NCBI RefSeq assembly: GCF_009647605.1
Contig: NZ_WJIF01000013.1
Location: 1-64,000 of the forward strand
DNA from: Agromyces agglutinans
GTDB lineage: Bacteria; Actinomycetota; Actinomycetes; Actinomycetales; Microbacteriaceae
Direction: 5' to 3'
Length of the DNA: 64,000 bases
Shown piece by piece: positions 10,089 through 21,063 of the stretch (its first letter is position 1; every line of letters starts with the position of its first letter). A program made the translations under genes and the position numbers. The notes under the pieces were generated by a model, which saw nothing but the letters and a program-made list of their open reading frames with translations, ran no database searches and was not told the DNA's origin.

Positions 10089-10841
10089 ATGACTGCGATC
10101 TACGACTGCTCGGTTGACGCCGACCTCCTCACGGGCATGCGCCTCGCGCGCGGTGCCATCGGCCGCGGCGAGCTCGTCGTGCTGCCGACCGACACCGTCT
10201 ACGGGCTGGCCGCCGACGCGTTCGCGCCGGCCGCCGTGCAGCGGCTGCTCGACGCGAAGGGCCGTGGCCGCACGTCGCCGCCGCCCGTGCTCATTCCGGG
10301 CGTGCCGACCCTCGACGGGCTCGCGCGCGACGTGCCCGACACCGTGCGGGCGCTCGTCGGCGAGTTCTGGCCCGGCGGGCTCACGGTCGTGCTGCACGCG
10401 CATCCGTCGCTGCAATGGGATCTCGGCGAGACCCGCGGCACTGTCGCCCTGCGGATGCCCGACCACCGCATCGCGCTCGAGCTGTTGAGCGAGACCGGCC
10501 CGCTCGCGGTCTCGTCGGCGAATCTCTCGGGCCGGCCCGCCGCGACGACCGCGCAGGGCGCGGCCGAGATGCTCGGCGACTCGGTCGCCGTCTACCTCGA
10601 CGGCGGCTCCGCCGGCACGGCGTACGAGGCCGTGGGGGAGCGCCCCGGCGATCTCTCGTCGACCATCGTCGACGCCACCGGCGACCACCTCCGCATCGTG
10701 CGCGCGGGCGTGATCACGCGCGAGCAGCTGGTCGAGGTCGTCGGCGAGGCCGCGTTGCGCGCCCCGGCGACCGACGAGACGGCGGCCGGCGAGACGGTTG
10801 CCGACGCGGCGGATGCCTCGGCAGGGGCATCCGACTCATGA
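10089..10841 (+). CDS. L-threonylcarbamoyladenylate synthase (Sua5/YrdC)
   Basis: Makes threonylcarbamoyl-AMP from threonine, bicarbonate and ATP, the first step of tRNA t6A37 synthesis. 250 residues. The YrdC core is clear: GELVVLPTDTVYGLAADAF, the KGRGRTSPPPVLIP segment (usually KxR followed by PxxxxI), PGGLTVVL, TVALRMPDH and LAVSSANLSG, ending with STIVDATG. A ~40-residue Ala/Glu/Asp-rich tail replaces the Sua5 C-terminal domain and contains a DNA hairpin (10810-10833). It overlaps wecA by 4 nt (ATGA). The position between prmC and wecA is conserved in actinobacteria. Confidence 0.93.
   Translation: MTAIYDCSVDADLLTGMRLARGAIGRGELVVLPTDTVYGLAADAFAPAAVQRLLDAKGRGRTSPPPVLIPGVPTLDGLARDVPDTVRALVGEFWPGGLTVVLHAHPSLQWDLGETRGTVALRMPDHRIALELLSETGPLAVSSANLSGRPAATTAQGAAEMLGDSVAVYLDGGSAGTAYEAVGERPGDLSSTIVDATGDHLRIVRAGVITREQLVEVVGEAALRAPATDETAAGETVADAADASAGASDS
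10810..10833 (+). repeat. Stem-loop at the sua5/wecA junction
   Basis: CGGATGCC (10810-10817) and GGCATCCG (10826-10833) form an 8-bp perfect stem with an 8-nt loop inside the last codons of sua5, ending 4 nt before the wecA ATG. It could occlude the wecA start or cause pausing. It uses the same heptamer pair as the terminator at 9965-10003. Confidence 0.4.
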
Positions 10842-12130
10842 CCCTCTTCGTCGCGCTCGCGCTGCTGGCGGCCTTCGTCTCCTTCGTCTGCTCGATCGTC
10901 GTCTGGAAGCTGGGCCTTCGGTTCAAGCTGTACCCGCAGATCCGCGACCGCGACGTGCACACGCGGCCCACGCCGCGCCTCGGCGGCATCGCGATCTTCA
11001 TCGGCATCCTCGCTGCGTTCGGTGCGGCGTGGCTCGTCTCGACGCTCTCGCAGACGCGCTTCGCGATCGTCTCGATCATCTTCGAGAACCCCGCGCAGGT
11101 GCTCGCGATCCTGGGTGCCGCGCTCATGATCGTGCTCCTCGGCGTCGCCGACGACCTGTGGGATCTCGACTGGATGACCAAGCTCGCCGGGCAGTTCATC
11201 GCCGCAGGGCTCGTCGCGTGGCAGGGCGTCTCGATCGTGTCGCTGCCGATCGGCGGCATCTCGGTCGGCTCCTCGTGGATGAGCGCCGTCGTCACCGTCT
11301 TCGCGATCGTGCTCGTGATGAACGCGGTGAACTTCATCGACGGGCTCGACGGGCTCGTCACGGGCGTCGCCCTCATCGCCAACGGCGTGTTCTTCCTGTA
11401 CACGTACCTGCTGGTGCAGCAGACCTCGCCGTTCAACTACTTCAACCTGGCCTCGCTGATCGCCGTCGTGCTGGTGGGCGCCCTCGCGGGGTTCCTCCCG
11501 ATCAACTGGCATCCGGCGAAGATGTTCATGGGCGACGCGGGCGCCCTGCTCGTGGGCCTCCTGATGGCGACCTCGGCGATCGCGGTCACGGGGCAGATCA
11601 ACCCGGCGGCCGTCGGCATCGAAGACCTCTTCGCCGCCTTCATCCCGATCATCCTGCCGTTCGCGGTGCTGGTGATCCCGCTGCTCGACTTCGGGCTCGC
11701 CGTCGTGCGCCGCCTGCGGGCGGGCAAGTCGCCGTTCTCGGCCGACCGCAAGCACCTGCATCACCGCCTGCTCGACATGGGCCACTCGCACCTGCACGCG
11801 GTGCTGATCTTCTACGGGTGGACCGCCGTCGTGAGCATCGGATGCCTCCTGACGTATGTGCTGCCCGTGTACCTCGGCACCAGTGCCCGCTGGGCGCTCG
11901 CGTTCATCGGCGTCGGATTCGTCGTGTGCGCGGTCGTCACCCTCGCGCCGCTCGGGCGGCGCAAGCGGATCACCGTCGCGGCCGAGGAGGCGCCCGTCGA
12001 GGGCGGCGAGGCCGCGCACCTCGCCGGCGCCGACGAGCTGGCCGCGGCCGACGAGCACCTCGTCGAGCCCGCAGGCGATGCCGAGGCCGCGCCGGTACAA
12101 TCTCCGCGACCCCCGAACGGAGCCCGATGA
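10838..12130 (+). CDS. wecA: Undecaprenyl-phosphate GlcNAc-1-phosphate transferase (WecA/TagO type)
   Basis: Integral membrane enzyme that moves a sugar-1-phosphate from a UDP-sugar to the polyprenyl phosphate carrier, starting cell-wall glycopolymer synthesis. 430 residues with about 11 membrane spans. Diagnostic motifs are TPRLGGIAIF, VADDLWDL (the DD pair), NFIDGLDGL, the Mg-binding KMFMGDAGALL and the cytoplasmic His cluster DRKHLHHRLLDMGHSH. The C-terminal ~50 residues are an Ala/Glu-rich cytoplasmic tail. It overlaps sua5 upstream and atpI downstream by 4 nt each (ATGA), so the three are translationally coupled. Confidence 0.93.
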   Translation: MTLFVALALLAAFVSFVCSIVVWKLGLRFKLYPQIRDRDVHTRPTPRLGGIAIFIGILAAFGAAWLVSTLSQTRFAIVSIIFENPAQVLAILGAALMIVLLGVADDLWDLDWMTKLAGQFIAAGLVAWQGVSIVSLPIGGISVGSSWMSAVVTVFAIVLVMNAVNFIDGLDGLVTGVALIANGVFFLYTYLLVQQTSPFNYFNLASLIAVVLVGALAGFLPINWHPAKMFMGDAGALLVGLLMATSAIAVTGQINPAAVGIEDLFAAFIPIILPFAVLVIPLLDFGLAVVRRLRAGKSPFSADRKHLHHRLLDMGHSHLHAVLIFYGWTAVVSIGCLLTYVLPVYLGTSARWALAFIGVGFVVCAVVTLAPLGRRKRITVAAEEAPVEGGEAAHLAGADELAAADEHLVEPAGDAEAAPVQSPRPPNGAR

Positions 12131-12600
12131 CCCACGCGCCCGGCGCCAGCCGCACCCCCACCTCGAACCCCGTCCTCAGGCGGGCGCTCACCTGGGGCGG
12201 CATCCTGGCCGCCGTGATCCTCGTCGTGTCGGCCGTGCTCGGCTTCGTCTTCGCCGGCGTCGACGGGCTCGTGAGCGCCCTCGTCGGCACCGTGATGGCC
12301 GTCGTGTTCATGGGCATCACGGCGGCGAGCATCCTGCTCGCCAACCGCTTCTCGGGCAGCGACGTGTTCGTCGGCGCGTTCTTCGGGATCGTGCTCGGCG
12401 GCTGGCTCCTGAAGTTCGTGATCTTCATCGTGCTCGTCCTCGTGCTGCGGGACGCGCCGTGGCTGAACGGCACCGTGCTCTTCCTCAGCATCGTCGCGGG
12501 CGTCATCGCGTCGCTCGTCGTCGACGTGCTCGTCGTGGCCCGTTCGCGGCTTCCGTACGCGAGCGACGTCGACCTGCCGAAGCCTCCCGTGGAGGAGTGA
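12127..12600 (+). CDS. AtpI-like membrane protein ahead of the ATP synthase operon
   Basis: 157 residues with four hydrophobic segments (about residues 23-45, 50-70, 80-105 and 115-136) and short polar ends, as in actinobacterial AtpI-like proteins. AtpI in other bacteria helps assemble the c-ring and may aid Mg uptake. Sequence conservation is weak in this family, so the call rests mostly on position directly before atpB and on topology. It starts with an ATGA overlap with wecA; about 107 bp then separate it from atpB, enough for a separate promoter. Confidence 0.7.
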   Translation: MTHAPGASRTPTSNPVLRRALTWGGILAAVILVVSAVLGFVFAGVDGLVSALVGTVMAVVFMGITAASILLANRFSGSDVFVGAFFGIVLGGWLLKFVIFIVLVLVLRDAPWLNGTVLFLSIVAGVIASLVVDVLVVARSRLPYASDVDLPKPPVEE

Positions 12601-12620
12601 AGCGGAGGACTTCCGGTGAA

Positions 12621-12650
12621 TTCGTCCAGCCGTAGAAGTCTTGCTAGAGT
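12621..12650 (+). promoter_or_regulatory. Possible atp operon promoter
   Basis: TAGAGT (12645-12650) resembles an actinobacterial -10, with TTCGTC (12621-12626) 18 bp upstream as a weak -35. It would give a leader of roughly 50 nt or more before atpB. Confidence 0.35.
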
Positions 12651-12707
12651 GATGGGCGATCCCCCTACGGTTTTCGCCCGTTCCGGCGTGTGCGAAACCG
12701 TGTTCCG

Positions 12708-13571
12708 ATGTTCGACGTCGCGAGAGCCGAGCTCCACGCCCCGAAACAGGAGATAGCGCTGCTAGCTACCGCTGCGAACCTGCTGGTTCCGACTGCAACC
12801 GATGATGGTGAATTCCACGGGCCGTCGATCGACGAATTCTTCCCTGGAGCGCTGCTCTTCGAAGGCACCCCGTTCGAGATCGACCGCATCATGCTGGTCC
12901 GTTTCGTCGCGGTCGCCGCCCTCCTCCTGGTGTTCTGGCTCGGCACGCGCCGCATGCGCGTCGTGCCCGGCCGCTTCCAGAGCCTCGTCGAGATGGGCCT
13001 CGACGTCGTCCGCGTGAACATCGCCGACGACCTGCTCGGCAAGAAGGACGGCAAGCGGTTCCTGCCGATCCTCACCACCATCTTCTTCATGGTGCTGTTC
13101 ATGAACATCACGGGCATCATCCCGTTCCTGAACATCGCCGGCACCTCGGTCATCGGCGTGCCCCTCGTGCTCGCGATCGTCTCGTACGTGACGTTCATCT
13201 ACGCGGGCGTCAAGAAGAGCCCCAAGAACTTCTTCAAGAACTCCCTGTTCCCGTCGGGCGTTCCGTGGCCGGTGTACATCATCGTCACGCCGATCGAGCT
13301 GATCTCGACCTTCATCATCCGCCCGGTCACGCTGACCCTGCGACTCATGATGAACATGATCGTCGGTCACCTCCTGCTCGTGCTCTTCTTCGCGGCGACG
13401 CAGTTCTTCTTCTTCACGGCGGGCGGCTGGTACACGCTCTTCGGTGTCGGCACGCTGGCCTTCGGCTTCGTGTTCACGCTGTTCGAGATCCTCGTGGCCG
13501 TCCTCCAGGCCTACGTCTTCGCCCTCCTCACCGCGGTCTACATCCAGCTCGCGGTCGCAGAAGAGCACTGA
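12708..13571 (+). CDS. atpB: F1Fo ATP synthase subunit a
   Basis: Membrane stator subunit that forms the proton half-channels against the c-ring. From this ATG the product is 287 residues with five to six spans. The essential arginine lies in PVTLTLRLMMNMIVGHLLL, and the C-terminal VAVLQAYVFALLTAVYIQLA is typical. The start is uncertain: an in-frame GTG lies at 12690, and an AGGAG at 12752-12756 could instead serve a later non-ATG start near LLATAANLL; none is decisive. First gene of the complete atpBEFHAGDC cluster. Confidence 0.95.
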   Translation: MFDVARAELHAPKQEIALLATAANLLVPTATDDGEFHGPSIDEFFPGALLFEGTPFEIDRIMLVRFVAVAALLLVFWLGTRRMRVVPGRFQSLVEMGLDVVRVNIADDLLGKKDGKRFLPILTTIFFMVLFMNITGIIPFLNIAGTSVIGVPLVLAIVSYVTFIYAGVKKSPKNFFKNSLFPSGVPWPVYIIVTPIELISTFIIRPVTLTLRLMMNMIVGHLLLVLFFAATQFFFFTAGGWYTLFGVGTLAFGFVFTLFEILVAVLQAYVFALLTAVYIQLAVAEEH

Positions 13572-13598
13572 GCCGGGCACCCGCCCGAACATCCCTAG

Positions 13599-13847
<249 letters not shown>

Positions 13848-13875
13848 TCTGACCGCCCCAACCCAGGAGGCCAAC

Positions 13876-14439
13876 GTGCTTCATGCAGTTCTGAGCGCTG
13901 CGACCGAAGGTGGCGAGACCCGCAGCCCGGTGATCCCCGAGTGGTACGACATCATCTGGTCGTCCGTCTGCTTCGTGATCATCCTCGTCTTCTTCTGGAA
14001 GTTCGTGCTTCCGCGCGTGCAGAAGATGCTCGACGAGCGTGCCGAGGCCATCGAGGGCAACATCGCGAAGGCCGACGAGGCGCAGCGCAAGGCGGAGGCG
14101 GCACTCGAGGAGTACACCGCCCAGCTCGCCGACGCGCGGGCCGAGGCCGGTCGCATCCGCGAGACCGCCCGCGAGGACGGCAAGAAGATCGTCGCCGAGG
14201 CGAAGGATCAGGCCGTCACCGAGGCCGCCCGCGTCACCGCGAGCGCCCAGGCGCAGATCGACGCCGAGCGCCAGTCGGCGCTCGTGTCGCTGCGCTCCGA
14301 GGTCGGCACGATCGCGATCGACCTCGCCTCCGGCGTGGTCGGCGAGACGCTCTCCGACGACCAGAGGGCGAAGGCGGTCGTCGACCGCTTCCTCGCCGAA
14401 CTCGAGGCCGAGCAGGCCTCCACCGGAGGGACGAAGTAA
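13876..14439 (+). CDS. atpF: F1Fo ATP synthase subunit b
   Basis: Peripheral-stalk subunit. 187 residues: a short N-terminus, one membrane helix (about residues 24-46, IIWSSVCFVIILVFFWKFVLP), then a long Ala/Glu/Arg/Lys helix that dimerises as the stator stalk. GTG start, preceded by CCCAGGAGG (13862-13870), a near-ideal ribosome binding site. atpH begins 3 nt after the stop. Confidence 0.95.
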   Translation: MLHAVLSAATEGGETRSPVIPEWYDIIWSSVCFVIILVFFWKFVLPRVQKMLDERAEAIEGNIAKADEAQRKAEAALEEYTAQLADARAEAGRIRETAREDGKKIVAEAKDQAVTEAARVTASAQAQIDAERQSALVSLRSEVGTIAIDLASGVVGETLSDDQRAKAVVDRFLAELEAEQASTGGTK

Positions 14440-14442
14440 TCC

Positions 14443-15234
14443 ATGGGTAGCGCAACGAGGGAGGCCCTCGCCGGCACCCGCGCCGCGCTCGCCGGCGTCG
14501 GCGGCGGCGGCCTCCAGGCCGCCGACGAGCTGCTCGCCGCAGCCCGGGTGATCGGTCGGTCCTCGCAGCTGCGTTCGGCGCTGCTCGACTCCGAGGCCGA
14601 TGAGGCCCAGAAGCGGGCACTCGTCGAGGCGGTCTTCGGCGGCCGCATCGGCGCCGAAGCGCGTGCCGTGCTGCTCAGCGCGGCATCCGCCCGCTGGTCG
14701 AGCCAGGGCGACTTCCTCGCCGGGCTCGAAGACCTCGGCTTCCGCCTCGCCGCGGCCGCCGCGGGCACCGCGGAGCTCGACGCCGAGCTGTTCTCCTTCG
14801 ACCGCACGGTCGCGGGCGACGCCGAACTCGAGCTCGCGCTCGGGTCCAAGCTCGGCGCGCCCGAGGCGAAGGAACGACTCGTCGAGCGCCTGCTCGGCGG
14901 CTCGGCCTCGCCCGCGACCGTCGTGATCGTGCGGCACCTGGTGCTGCAGCCGCGCGGGCGTCGCATCGGCGAGATGCTCAAGCACGCGGCGACCGTGGTC
15001 GCCGACGAGCGCGGCTACGACGTGGCGACCGTGACCTCGGCCGTCCCGCTCACCGCCGACCAGCTCGAGCGGCTCGGCCGGAACCTCGCCGCCACCGGCG
15101 GCCGGGGCATCCGTTTCGACACCATCGTCGACCCCACCGTCCTCGGCGGGGTCCGCGTGCAGATCGGCGACGACGTCATCGACGGCAGCGTCGCCAGCCG
15201 TCTCAGCTCGCTGAGGCAGAAGCTTGCCGGCTGA
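14443..15234 (+). CDS. atpH: F1Fo ATP synthase subunit delta
   Basis: Links the b-subunit stalk to the top of F1. 263 residues, longer than the ~180 of proteobacterial delta but usual for actinobacteria, which carry an inserted middle segment. The C-terminal signature is intact: VATVTSAVPLTADQLERL, then DPTVLGGVRVQIGDDVIDGS and SRLSSLRQKLAG. It lies directly after atpF with 3 nt between. Subunit b is separate here, unlike the b-delta fusion of mycobacteria. Confidence 0.95.
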   Translation: MGSATREALAGTRAALAGVGGGGLQAADELLAAARVIGRSSQLRSALLDSEADEAQKRALVEAVFGGRIGAEARAVLLSAASARWSSQGDFLAGLEDLGFRLAAAAAGTAELDAELFSFDRTVAGDAELELALGSKLGAPEAKERLVERLLGGSASPATVVIVRHLVLQPRGRRIGEMLKHAATVVADERGYDVATVTSAVPLTADQLERLGRNLAATGGRGIRFDTIVDPTVLGGVRVQIGDDVIDGSVASRLSSLRQKLAG

Positions 15235-15280
15235 CGCCGGACGACATCGACCGGCGTCCTGCGCCGTGACACACCAGTAG

Positions 15281-15313
15281 CTGTACAAGCGGTACAGGAC
15301 AGGGCCTGGCCCT
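15281..15313 (+). repeat. Two small inverted repeats before atpA
   Basis: In the 96-bp atpH-atpA gap, CTGTAC (15281-15286) pairs with GTACAG (15292-15297), and AGGGCC-T-GGCCCT spans 15301-15313, ending just before the atpA ribosome binding site. They may tune atpA translation or mRNA stability; no direct evidence. Confidence 0.3.
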
Positions 15314-15330
15314 CAGAAAAGGAAATGGCA

Positions 15331-16971
15331 ATGGCAGAACTCTCCATCAGCCCCGACGAGATCCGTTCGGCTCTCTCGGAGTTCGCCCGGGACTACGAGC
15401 CGGGTGCGGCCCAGAAGACCGAGGTCGGGTACGTCACCGACGCCGGTGACGGCATCGCCCACGTCGAGGGCCTGCCCTCGGTGATGGCGAACGAGCTCGT
15501 GCGCTTCGCAGACGGAACGCTCGGCCTCGCCCAGAACCTCGAAGAGGACCAGATCGGCGTCGTCGTGCTCGGCGAGTTCACCGGCATCGAAGAGGGCATG
15601 GAGGTCACCCGCACGGGCGAGGTCCTCTCCGTGCCCGTCGGCGAGGGCTACCTCGGCCGCGTCGTCGACCCGCTGGGCAACCCGATCGACGGCCTCGGCG
15701 AGATCACCGGCATCGAGGGCCGCCGCGCCCTCGAACTGCAGGCGCCCGGCGTCATGCAGCGCAAGTCGGTGCACGAGCCGCTCCAGACCGGCATCAAGGC
15801 GATCGACGCGATGATCCCCGTCGGCCGCGGCCAGCGCCAGCTCATCATCGGCGACCGCCAGACCGGCAAGACCGCGATCGCGATCGACACGATCATCAAC
15901 CAGAAGGCGAACTGGGAGAGCGGCGACCCCTCGAAGCAGGTGCGCTGCATCTACGTCGCGATCGGCCAGAAGGGCTCGACCATCGCGGGCGTCAAGGGCG
16001 CGCTCGAAGAGGCCGGCGCGATGGAGTACACCACCATCGTCGCCGCTCCGGCCTCCGACCCCGCGGGCTTCAAGTACCTCGCGCCGTACACCGGCTCGGC
16101 CATCGGCCAGCACTGGATGTACGACTCGAAGCACGTCCTGATCATCTTCGACGACCTGACGAAGCAGGCCGAGGCCTACCGTGCCGTCTCGCTGCTGCTG
16201 CGCCGTCCGCCGGGACGCGAGGCGTACCCCGGTGACGTCTTCTACCTGCACTCGCGCCTCCTGGAGCGTTGCGCGAAGCTGAGCGACGAGCTCGGCGCGG
16301 GCTCGATGACCGGCCTGCCGATCATCGAGACCAAGGCGAACGACGTCTCGGCCTACATCCCGACCAACGTGATCTCGATCACCGACGGCCAGATCTTCCT
16401 CCAGTCCGACCTGTTCAACGCCAACCAGCGTCCCGCGGTCGACGTCGGCATCTCGGTCTCCCGAGTCGGCGGCGACGCGCAGGTCAAGTCGATCAAGAAG
16501 GTCTCCGGCACGCTCAAGCTCGAGCTCGCCCAGTACCGCTCGCTCGAGGCGTTCGCGATGTTCGCGTCCGACCTCGACGCGGCCAGCCGCCGCCAGCTCG
16601 CTCGTGGCGCGCGCCTGACCGAGCTGCTCAAGCAGCCGCAGTACTCCCCGTACCCCGTCGAGGAGCAGGTCGTCTCGATCTGGGCCGGCACCAACGGCAA
16701 GCTCGACGAGGTCCCCGTCGAAGACATTCTGCGCTTCGAACGCGAACTCCTCGACTACCTCGGCCGCAACACCTCGGTGCTGACCGACCTCCGCGAGACC
16801 AACGTGCTCTCCGATGAGACGGTGGCGACGCTCGAGTCCTCGGTCGACCAGTTCAAGCTCGAGTTCCAGACGGGCGAGGGCAAGCCGCTCGCCTCGGTCG
16901 GCTCCGAGCAGTTCGAGGCGATCGCCGAAGAGGACGTCAACCAGGAGAAGATCGTCAAGGGTCGCCGCTAG
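15331..16971 (+). CDS. atpA: F1Fo ATP synthase subunit alpha
   Basis: Non-catalytic nucleotide-binding subunit of F1. 546 residues from this ATG. P-loop [38 protein letters not shown] and [13 protein letters not shown] are all typical. Two ATGs lie 6 nt apart. The second is preferred because AAAAGGAA (15317-15324) touches the first ATG directly but is spaced 6 nt from the second. The C-terminus extends ~25 residues past the usual end with a charged tail, common in actinobacterial alpha subunits. Confidence 0.97.
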   Translation: MAELSISPDEIRSALSEFARDYEPGAAQKTEVGYVTDAGDGIAHVEGLPSVMANELVRFADGTLGLAQNLEEDQIGVVVLGEFTGIEEGMEVTRTGEVLSVPVGEGYLGRVVDPLGNPIDGLGEITGIEGRRALELQAPGVMQRKSVHEPLQTGIKAIDAMIPVGRGQRQLIIGDRQTGKTAIAIDTIINQKANWESGDPSKQVRCIYVAIGQKGSTIAGVKGALEEAGAMEYTTIVAAPASDPAGFKYLAPYTGSAIGQHWMYDSKHVLIIFDDLTKQAEAYRAVSLLLRRPPGREAYPGDVFYLHSRLLERCAKLSDELGAGSMTGLPIIETKANDVSAYIPTNVISITDGQIFLQSDLFNANQRPAVDVGISVSRVGGDAQVKSIKKVSGTLKLELAQYRSLEAFAMFASDLDAASRRQLARGARLTELLKQPQYSPYPVEEQVVSIWAGTNGKLDEVPVEDILRFERELLDYLGRNTSVLTDLRETNVLSDETVATLESSVDQFKLEFQTGEGKPLASVGSEQFEAIAEEDVNQEKIVKGRR

Positions 16972-17016
16972 GCGATCCCGACGAGCTGACCTCGGACGCA
17001 GGGATACAGGAGAGAC

Positions 17017-17913
17017 ATGGGATCGCAACTTCGGGTCTACCGGCAGAAGATCAAGACTGCCCAGACGACGAAGAAGATCACGAAGGCGATGGAGCTCATC
17101 GCGGCCTCGCGCATCCAGAAGGCGCAGGCCCGCGTGGCATCCACGACGCCCTACTCGCGCGCGATCACCCGTGCCGTCTCGGCCGTGGCGACGTACTCGA
17201 ACGTGGAGCACGTGCTGACGACCGAGCCCGAGAAGATCGAGCGCGCGGCCGTCGTGATCCTCACCTCGGACCGCGGCCTGGCGGGCGCGTTCAACTCGCA
17301 GGTGCTGCGCGAGGCGGAGGAGCTCAGCGAGCTGCTCCGCTCGCAGGGCAAGGAGGTCGTGTACTTCCTCGTCGGTCGCAAGGCGGTCGGGTACTTCCAG
17401 TTCCGCCGGCGCGGCTTCGAGCGCCAGTGGGTCGGCAGCAGCGAATCGCCCGAGTTCGATCTCGCGCAGGAGGTCGCCGAGGCCGTGCTCGAGGCGTTCC
17501 TGCGCGACGCGGCCGACGGCGGTGTCGACGAGATCCACGTCGTCTACAACCGGTTCGTGAGCATGATGACGCAGACCCCCGAGGTCGTGCGCCTGCTGCC
17601 GCTCGAGGTCGTCGAGGGCGTGGAGGAGCCGGACGCCACCGTCCAGCCGCTCTACGAGTTCGAGCCCGATGTCGAGACGGTGCTCGATGCGCTGCTCCCG
17701 GTGTACATCGAGAGCCGCATCTTCAACGCCCTGCTGCAGTCGGCCGCCGCGAAGCACGCCGCGACGCAGAAGGCGATGAAGGCGGCCTCCGACAACGCCG
17801 ACAAGCTCATCACCGACTACACCCGCCTCGCGAACAACGCGCGCCAGGCCGAGATCACACAGCAGATCTCCGAGATCGTGGGCGGCGCCGACGCGCTCGT
17901 CGCCGCAAAGTAG
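17017..17913 (+). CDS. atpG: F1Fo ATP synthase subunit gamma
   Basis: Central rotor shaft of F1. 298 residues. N-terminal helix [33 protein letters not shown] and the C-terminal helix ending [15 protein letters not shown] form the coiled-coil; the central Rossmann-like domain begins [15 protein letters not shown]. An AGGAGAG motif (17007-17013) precedes the ATG closely. Normal length, with no long regulatory insertion evident. Confidence 0.97.
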   Translation: MGSQLRVYRQKIKTAQTTKKITKAMELIAASRIQKAQARVASTTPYSRAITRAVSAVATYSNVEHVLTTEPEKIERAAVVILTSDRGLAGAFNSQVLREAEELSELLRSQGKEVVYFLVGRKAVGYFQFRRRGFERQWVGSSESPEFDLAQEVAEAVLEAFLRDAADGGVDEIHVVYNRFVSMMTQTPEVVRLLPLEVVEGVEEPDATVQPLYEFEPDVETVLDALLPVYIESRIFNALLQSAAAKHAATQKAMKAASDNADKLITDYTRLANNARQAEITQQISEIVGGADALVAAK

Positions 17914-19398
<1,485 letters not shown>

Positions 19399-19400
19399 GC

Positions 19401-19661
19401 ATGGCCGCCCTCAACGTGAGCGTCGTCTCGGCCGACCGCGAGGTCTGGTCGGGCGAGGCGTCCATGGTGGTCGCGCGCACCGTCGAAGGCGAGATCGGCA
19501 TCCTGCCGGGTCACGAGCCGATGCTCGCGATCCTCGCCGGCGGCGAGGTGCGCGTCACGCTGCCCGGCGGCGAGAAGATCGCCGCCTCGGCCGAAGACGG
19601 CTTCCTCTCCGTGCAGTCCGACGTCGTGCAGGTCGTGGCCTCGCGCGCCGCCCTCTCCTGA
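19401..19661 (+). CDS. atpC: F1Fo ATP synthase subunit epsilon, short form
   Basis: 86 residues, matching only the N-terminal beta-sandwich (LNVSVVSADREVWSGEASMV, then GEIGILPGHEPMLAIL, then DGFLSVQSDVVQVVA). The C-terminal helical hairpin of longer epsilon subunits (~120-138 residues), which inhibits ATP hydrolysis in other species, is absent. The stop is clean, with no sign of frameshift, and the next gene starts 10 nt later. Either hydrolysis is restrained another way or this short form is a lineage trait. Confidence 0.93.
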   Translation: MAALNVSVVSADREVWSGEASMVVARTVEGEIGILPGHEPMLAILAGGEVRVTLPGGEKIAASAEDGFLSVQSDVVQVVASRAALS

Positions 19662-19671
19662 GAGGGTCCGG

Positions 19672-20244
19672 ATGCCGGGGGAGCAGCCGATCGACCGCCA
19701 GTTCGGTGACCTGAGCGTCACCCAACTCATCGTGATGGCCGGGCTGCCGGGTGCGGGTAAGTCGACGATCGGGGAGATCGTCGGCGCCCGCCTCGGCGCC
19801 ACGGTCGTCTCCGTGGATCCCATCGAGTCCGCGATCCTGCGGGCCGGGATCGACGCCGACGAGCCCACCGGCCTCGCCGCCTACCTGGTCGCCGAGGAGA
19901 TCGCCCGCAAGGAGCTCCACGCCGGCCGTACGGTCATCGTCGACGCCGTGAACGCGGGTGAGGCCGCGCGCCTGCAGTGGCGCGACCTCGCCACCGAGAC
20001 CGAGGCGCGCCTGCGCGTGATCGAGGTGGTCTGCTCGGACGAGTCGGTGCATCGCAGTCGTCTCGAGAAGCGCGAGCGCGGGCTTCCGCACCTCGAGGAG
20101 ACCACCTGGCGCGCCGTCGAGCAGAGCCTCGAGGGTTACGCGCCGTGGATCGGCCCGTGCGCCTCGCTGCCGAGGGTCACCATCGACAGCGTCGGCACCC
20201 TCGGAGAGAACGTGGACGCGGCGCTCGCGTTCATCGGCTCCTAG
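19672..20244 (+). CDS. P-loop kinase-like ATPase, unknown substrate
   Basis: 190 residues. Walker A GLPGAGKST (about residues 25-33) follows a short beta strand (TQLIVMAGL). A Walker-B-like TVIVDAVN and a lid-like Arg cluster HRSRLEKRERGLP fit small zeta-toxin/chloramphenicol-phosphotransferase-type AAA kinases. It begins 10 nt after atpC and its stop overlaps the next start by one base (TAGTG), so it is probably read through from the atp operon. Its physiological substrate is unknown. Confidence 0.8.
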   Translation: MPGEQPIDRQFGDLSVTQLIVMAGLPGAGKSTIGEIVGARLGATVVSVDPIESAILRAGIDADEPTGLAAYLVAEEIARKELHAGRTVIVDAVNAGEAARLQWRDLATETEARLRVIEVVCSDESVHRSRLEKRERGLPHLEETTWRAVEQSLEGYAPWIGPCASLPRVTIDSVGTLGENVDAALAFIGS

Positions 20245-20993
20245 TGCTCCTGCTCCTGCCGCCATCGGAGACCAAGCGCGACGGCGGCGAGGGCGGCGCC
20301 CTCGACCTCACGGGACTGTCGTTCCCCTCGCTCACGCCGGTCCGGCGCCGACTGGTGGCGGATGTCTCGGCCCTCGCGGCGGATCCGGCGGCGATGATGC
20401 GTGCGCTGAGGCTCGGGCCGCGCCAGTCGGCGGAAGTCGCCCGGAACGCCGCGATCCGCTCGTCACCCCGCATGCCGGCCCTGGACCGGTACACCGGGGT
20501 GCTCTACGACGCGCTCGATGCTCCGTCGCTCGACGCCGCGTCGCGTGAGTTCGCCGCATCGCGCGTCGCCGTGCACTCGGCCCTCTTCGGCCTTCTCGGC
20601 GCGATGGACGAGATCCCGGCCTACCGGCTCTCACACGACTCGCGCGTGGGCCCGGAGCGCCTGCGTGCGCGCTGGCGCGCGCCGATCGAGCGCGTGCTCG
20701 CCGAGCGCGGGGGACTGATCGTCGACCTCCGTTCGGAGGGATACGCCGAACTCGGCCCGGCGCCTGCCCGGCCCGATTCGGTGTTCGTCCGTGTCGTGGC
20801 GGAGGACGGCGCCGGGCGCCGTCGAGCCCTCAATCACTTCAACAAGCGGGCGAAGGGCCTGTTCACGCGGGCGCTGCTCGAGCACCGTCCGCAGCTCGAG
20901 ACCACGGGCGACCTGCTCGCCTGGGCGGACTCGGCGGGCTTCCGCCTGGACGCCGCCGGCGCGCAGCCGCATGAGCTCGAACTCGTCGCATAG
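20244..20993 (+). CDS. yaaA: Peroxide stress protein YaaA (UPF0246)
   Basis: 249 residues. The YaaA/DUF328 pattern is clear: N-terminal LLLLPPSETKRDGGEG, central RYTGVLYDALDA, HSALFGLLGAMDEIPAYRLSHDSRV, and the C-terminal LNHFNKRAKGLFTRALLE. E. coli YaaA lowers free iron and limits Fenton damage during peroxide stress; the fold binds DNA. GTG overlaps the preceding stop by one base, indicating coupling with the P-loop kinase. The convergent tag gene lies 70 bp downstream. Confidence 0.9.
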   Translation: MLLLLPPSETKRDGGEGGALDLTGLSFPSLTPVRRRLVADVSALAADPAAMMRALRLGPRQSAEVARNAAIRSSPRMPALDRYTGVLYDALDAPSLDAASREFAASRVAVHSALFGLLGAMDEIPAYRLSHDSRVGPERLRARWRAPIERVLAERGGLIVDLRSEGYAELGPAPARPDSVFVRVVAEDGAGRRRALNHFNKRAKGLFTRALLEHRPQLETTGDLLAWADSAGFRLDAAGAQPHELELVA

Positions 20994-20996
20994 CGC

Positions 20997-21047
20997 GCGG
21001 CGCGGCGGGCGGCGCGCACGCGTGCCGCGCACACGCGGCGCGACGCT
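20997..21047. terminator. GC-rich region between convergent yaaA and tag
   Basis: The 70-bp gap is rich in alternating GCGC blocks, and GCGCGGC near its start can pair with GCCGCGC about 30 bp later. It could fold in several ways and may end transcription from both sides. No single convincing stem. Confidence 0.25.
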
Positions 21048-21063
21048 CGCCTCGCGACACCCG

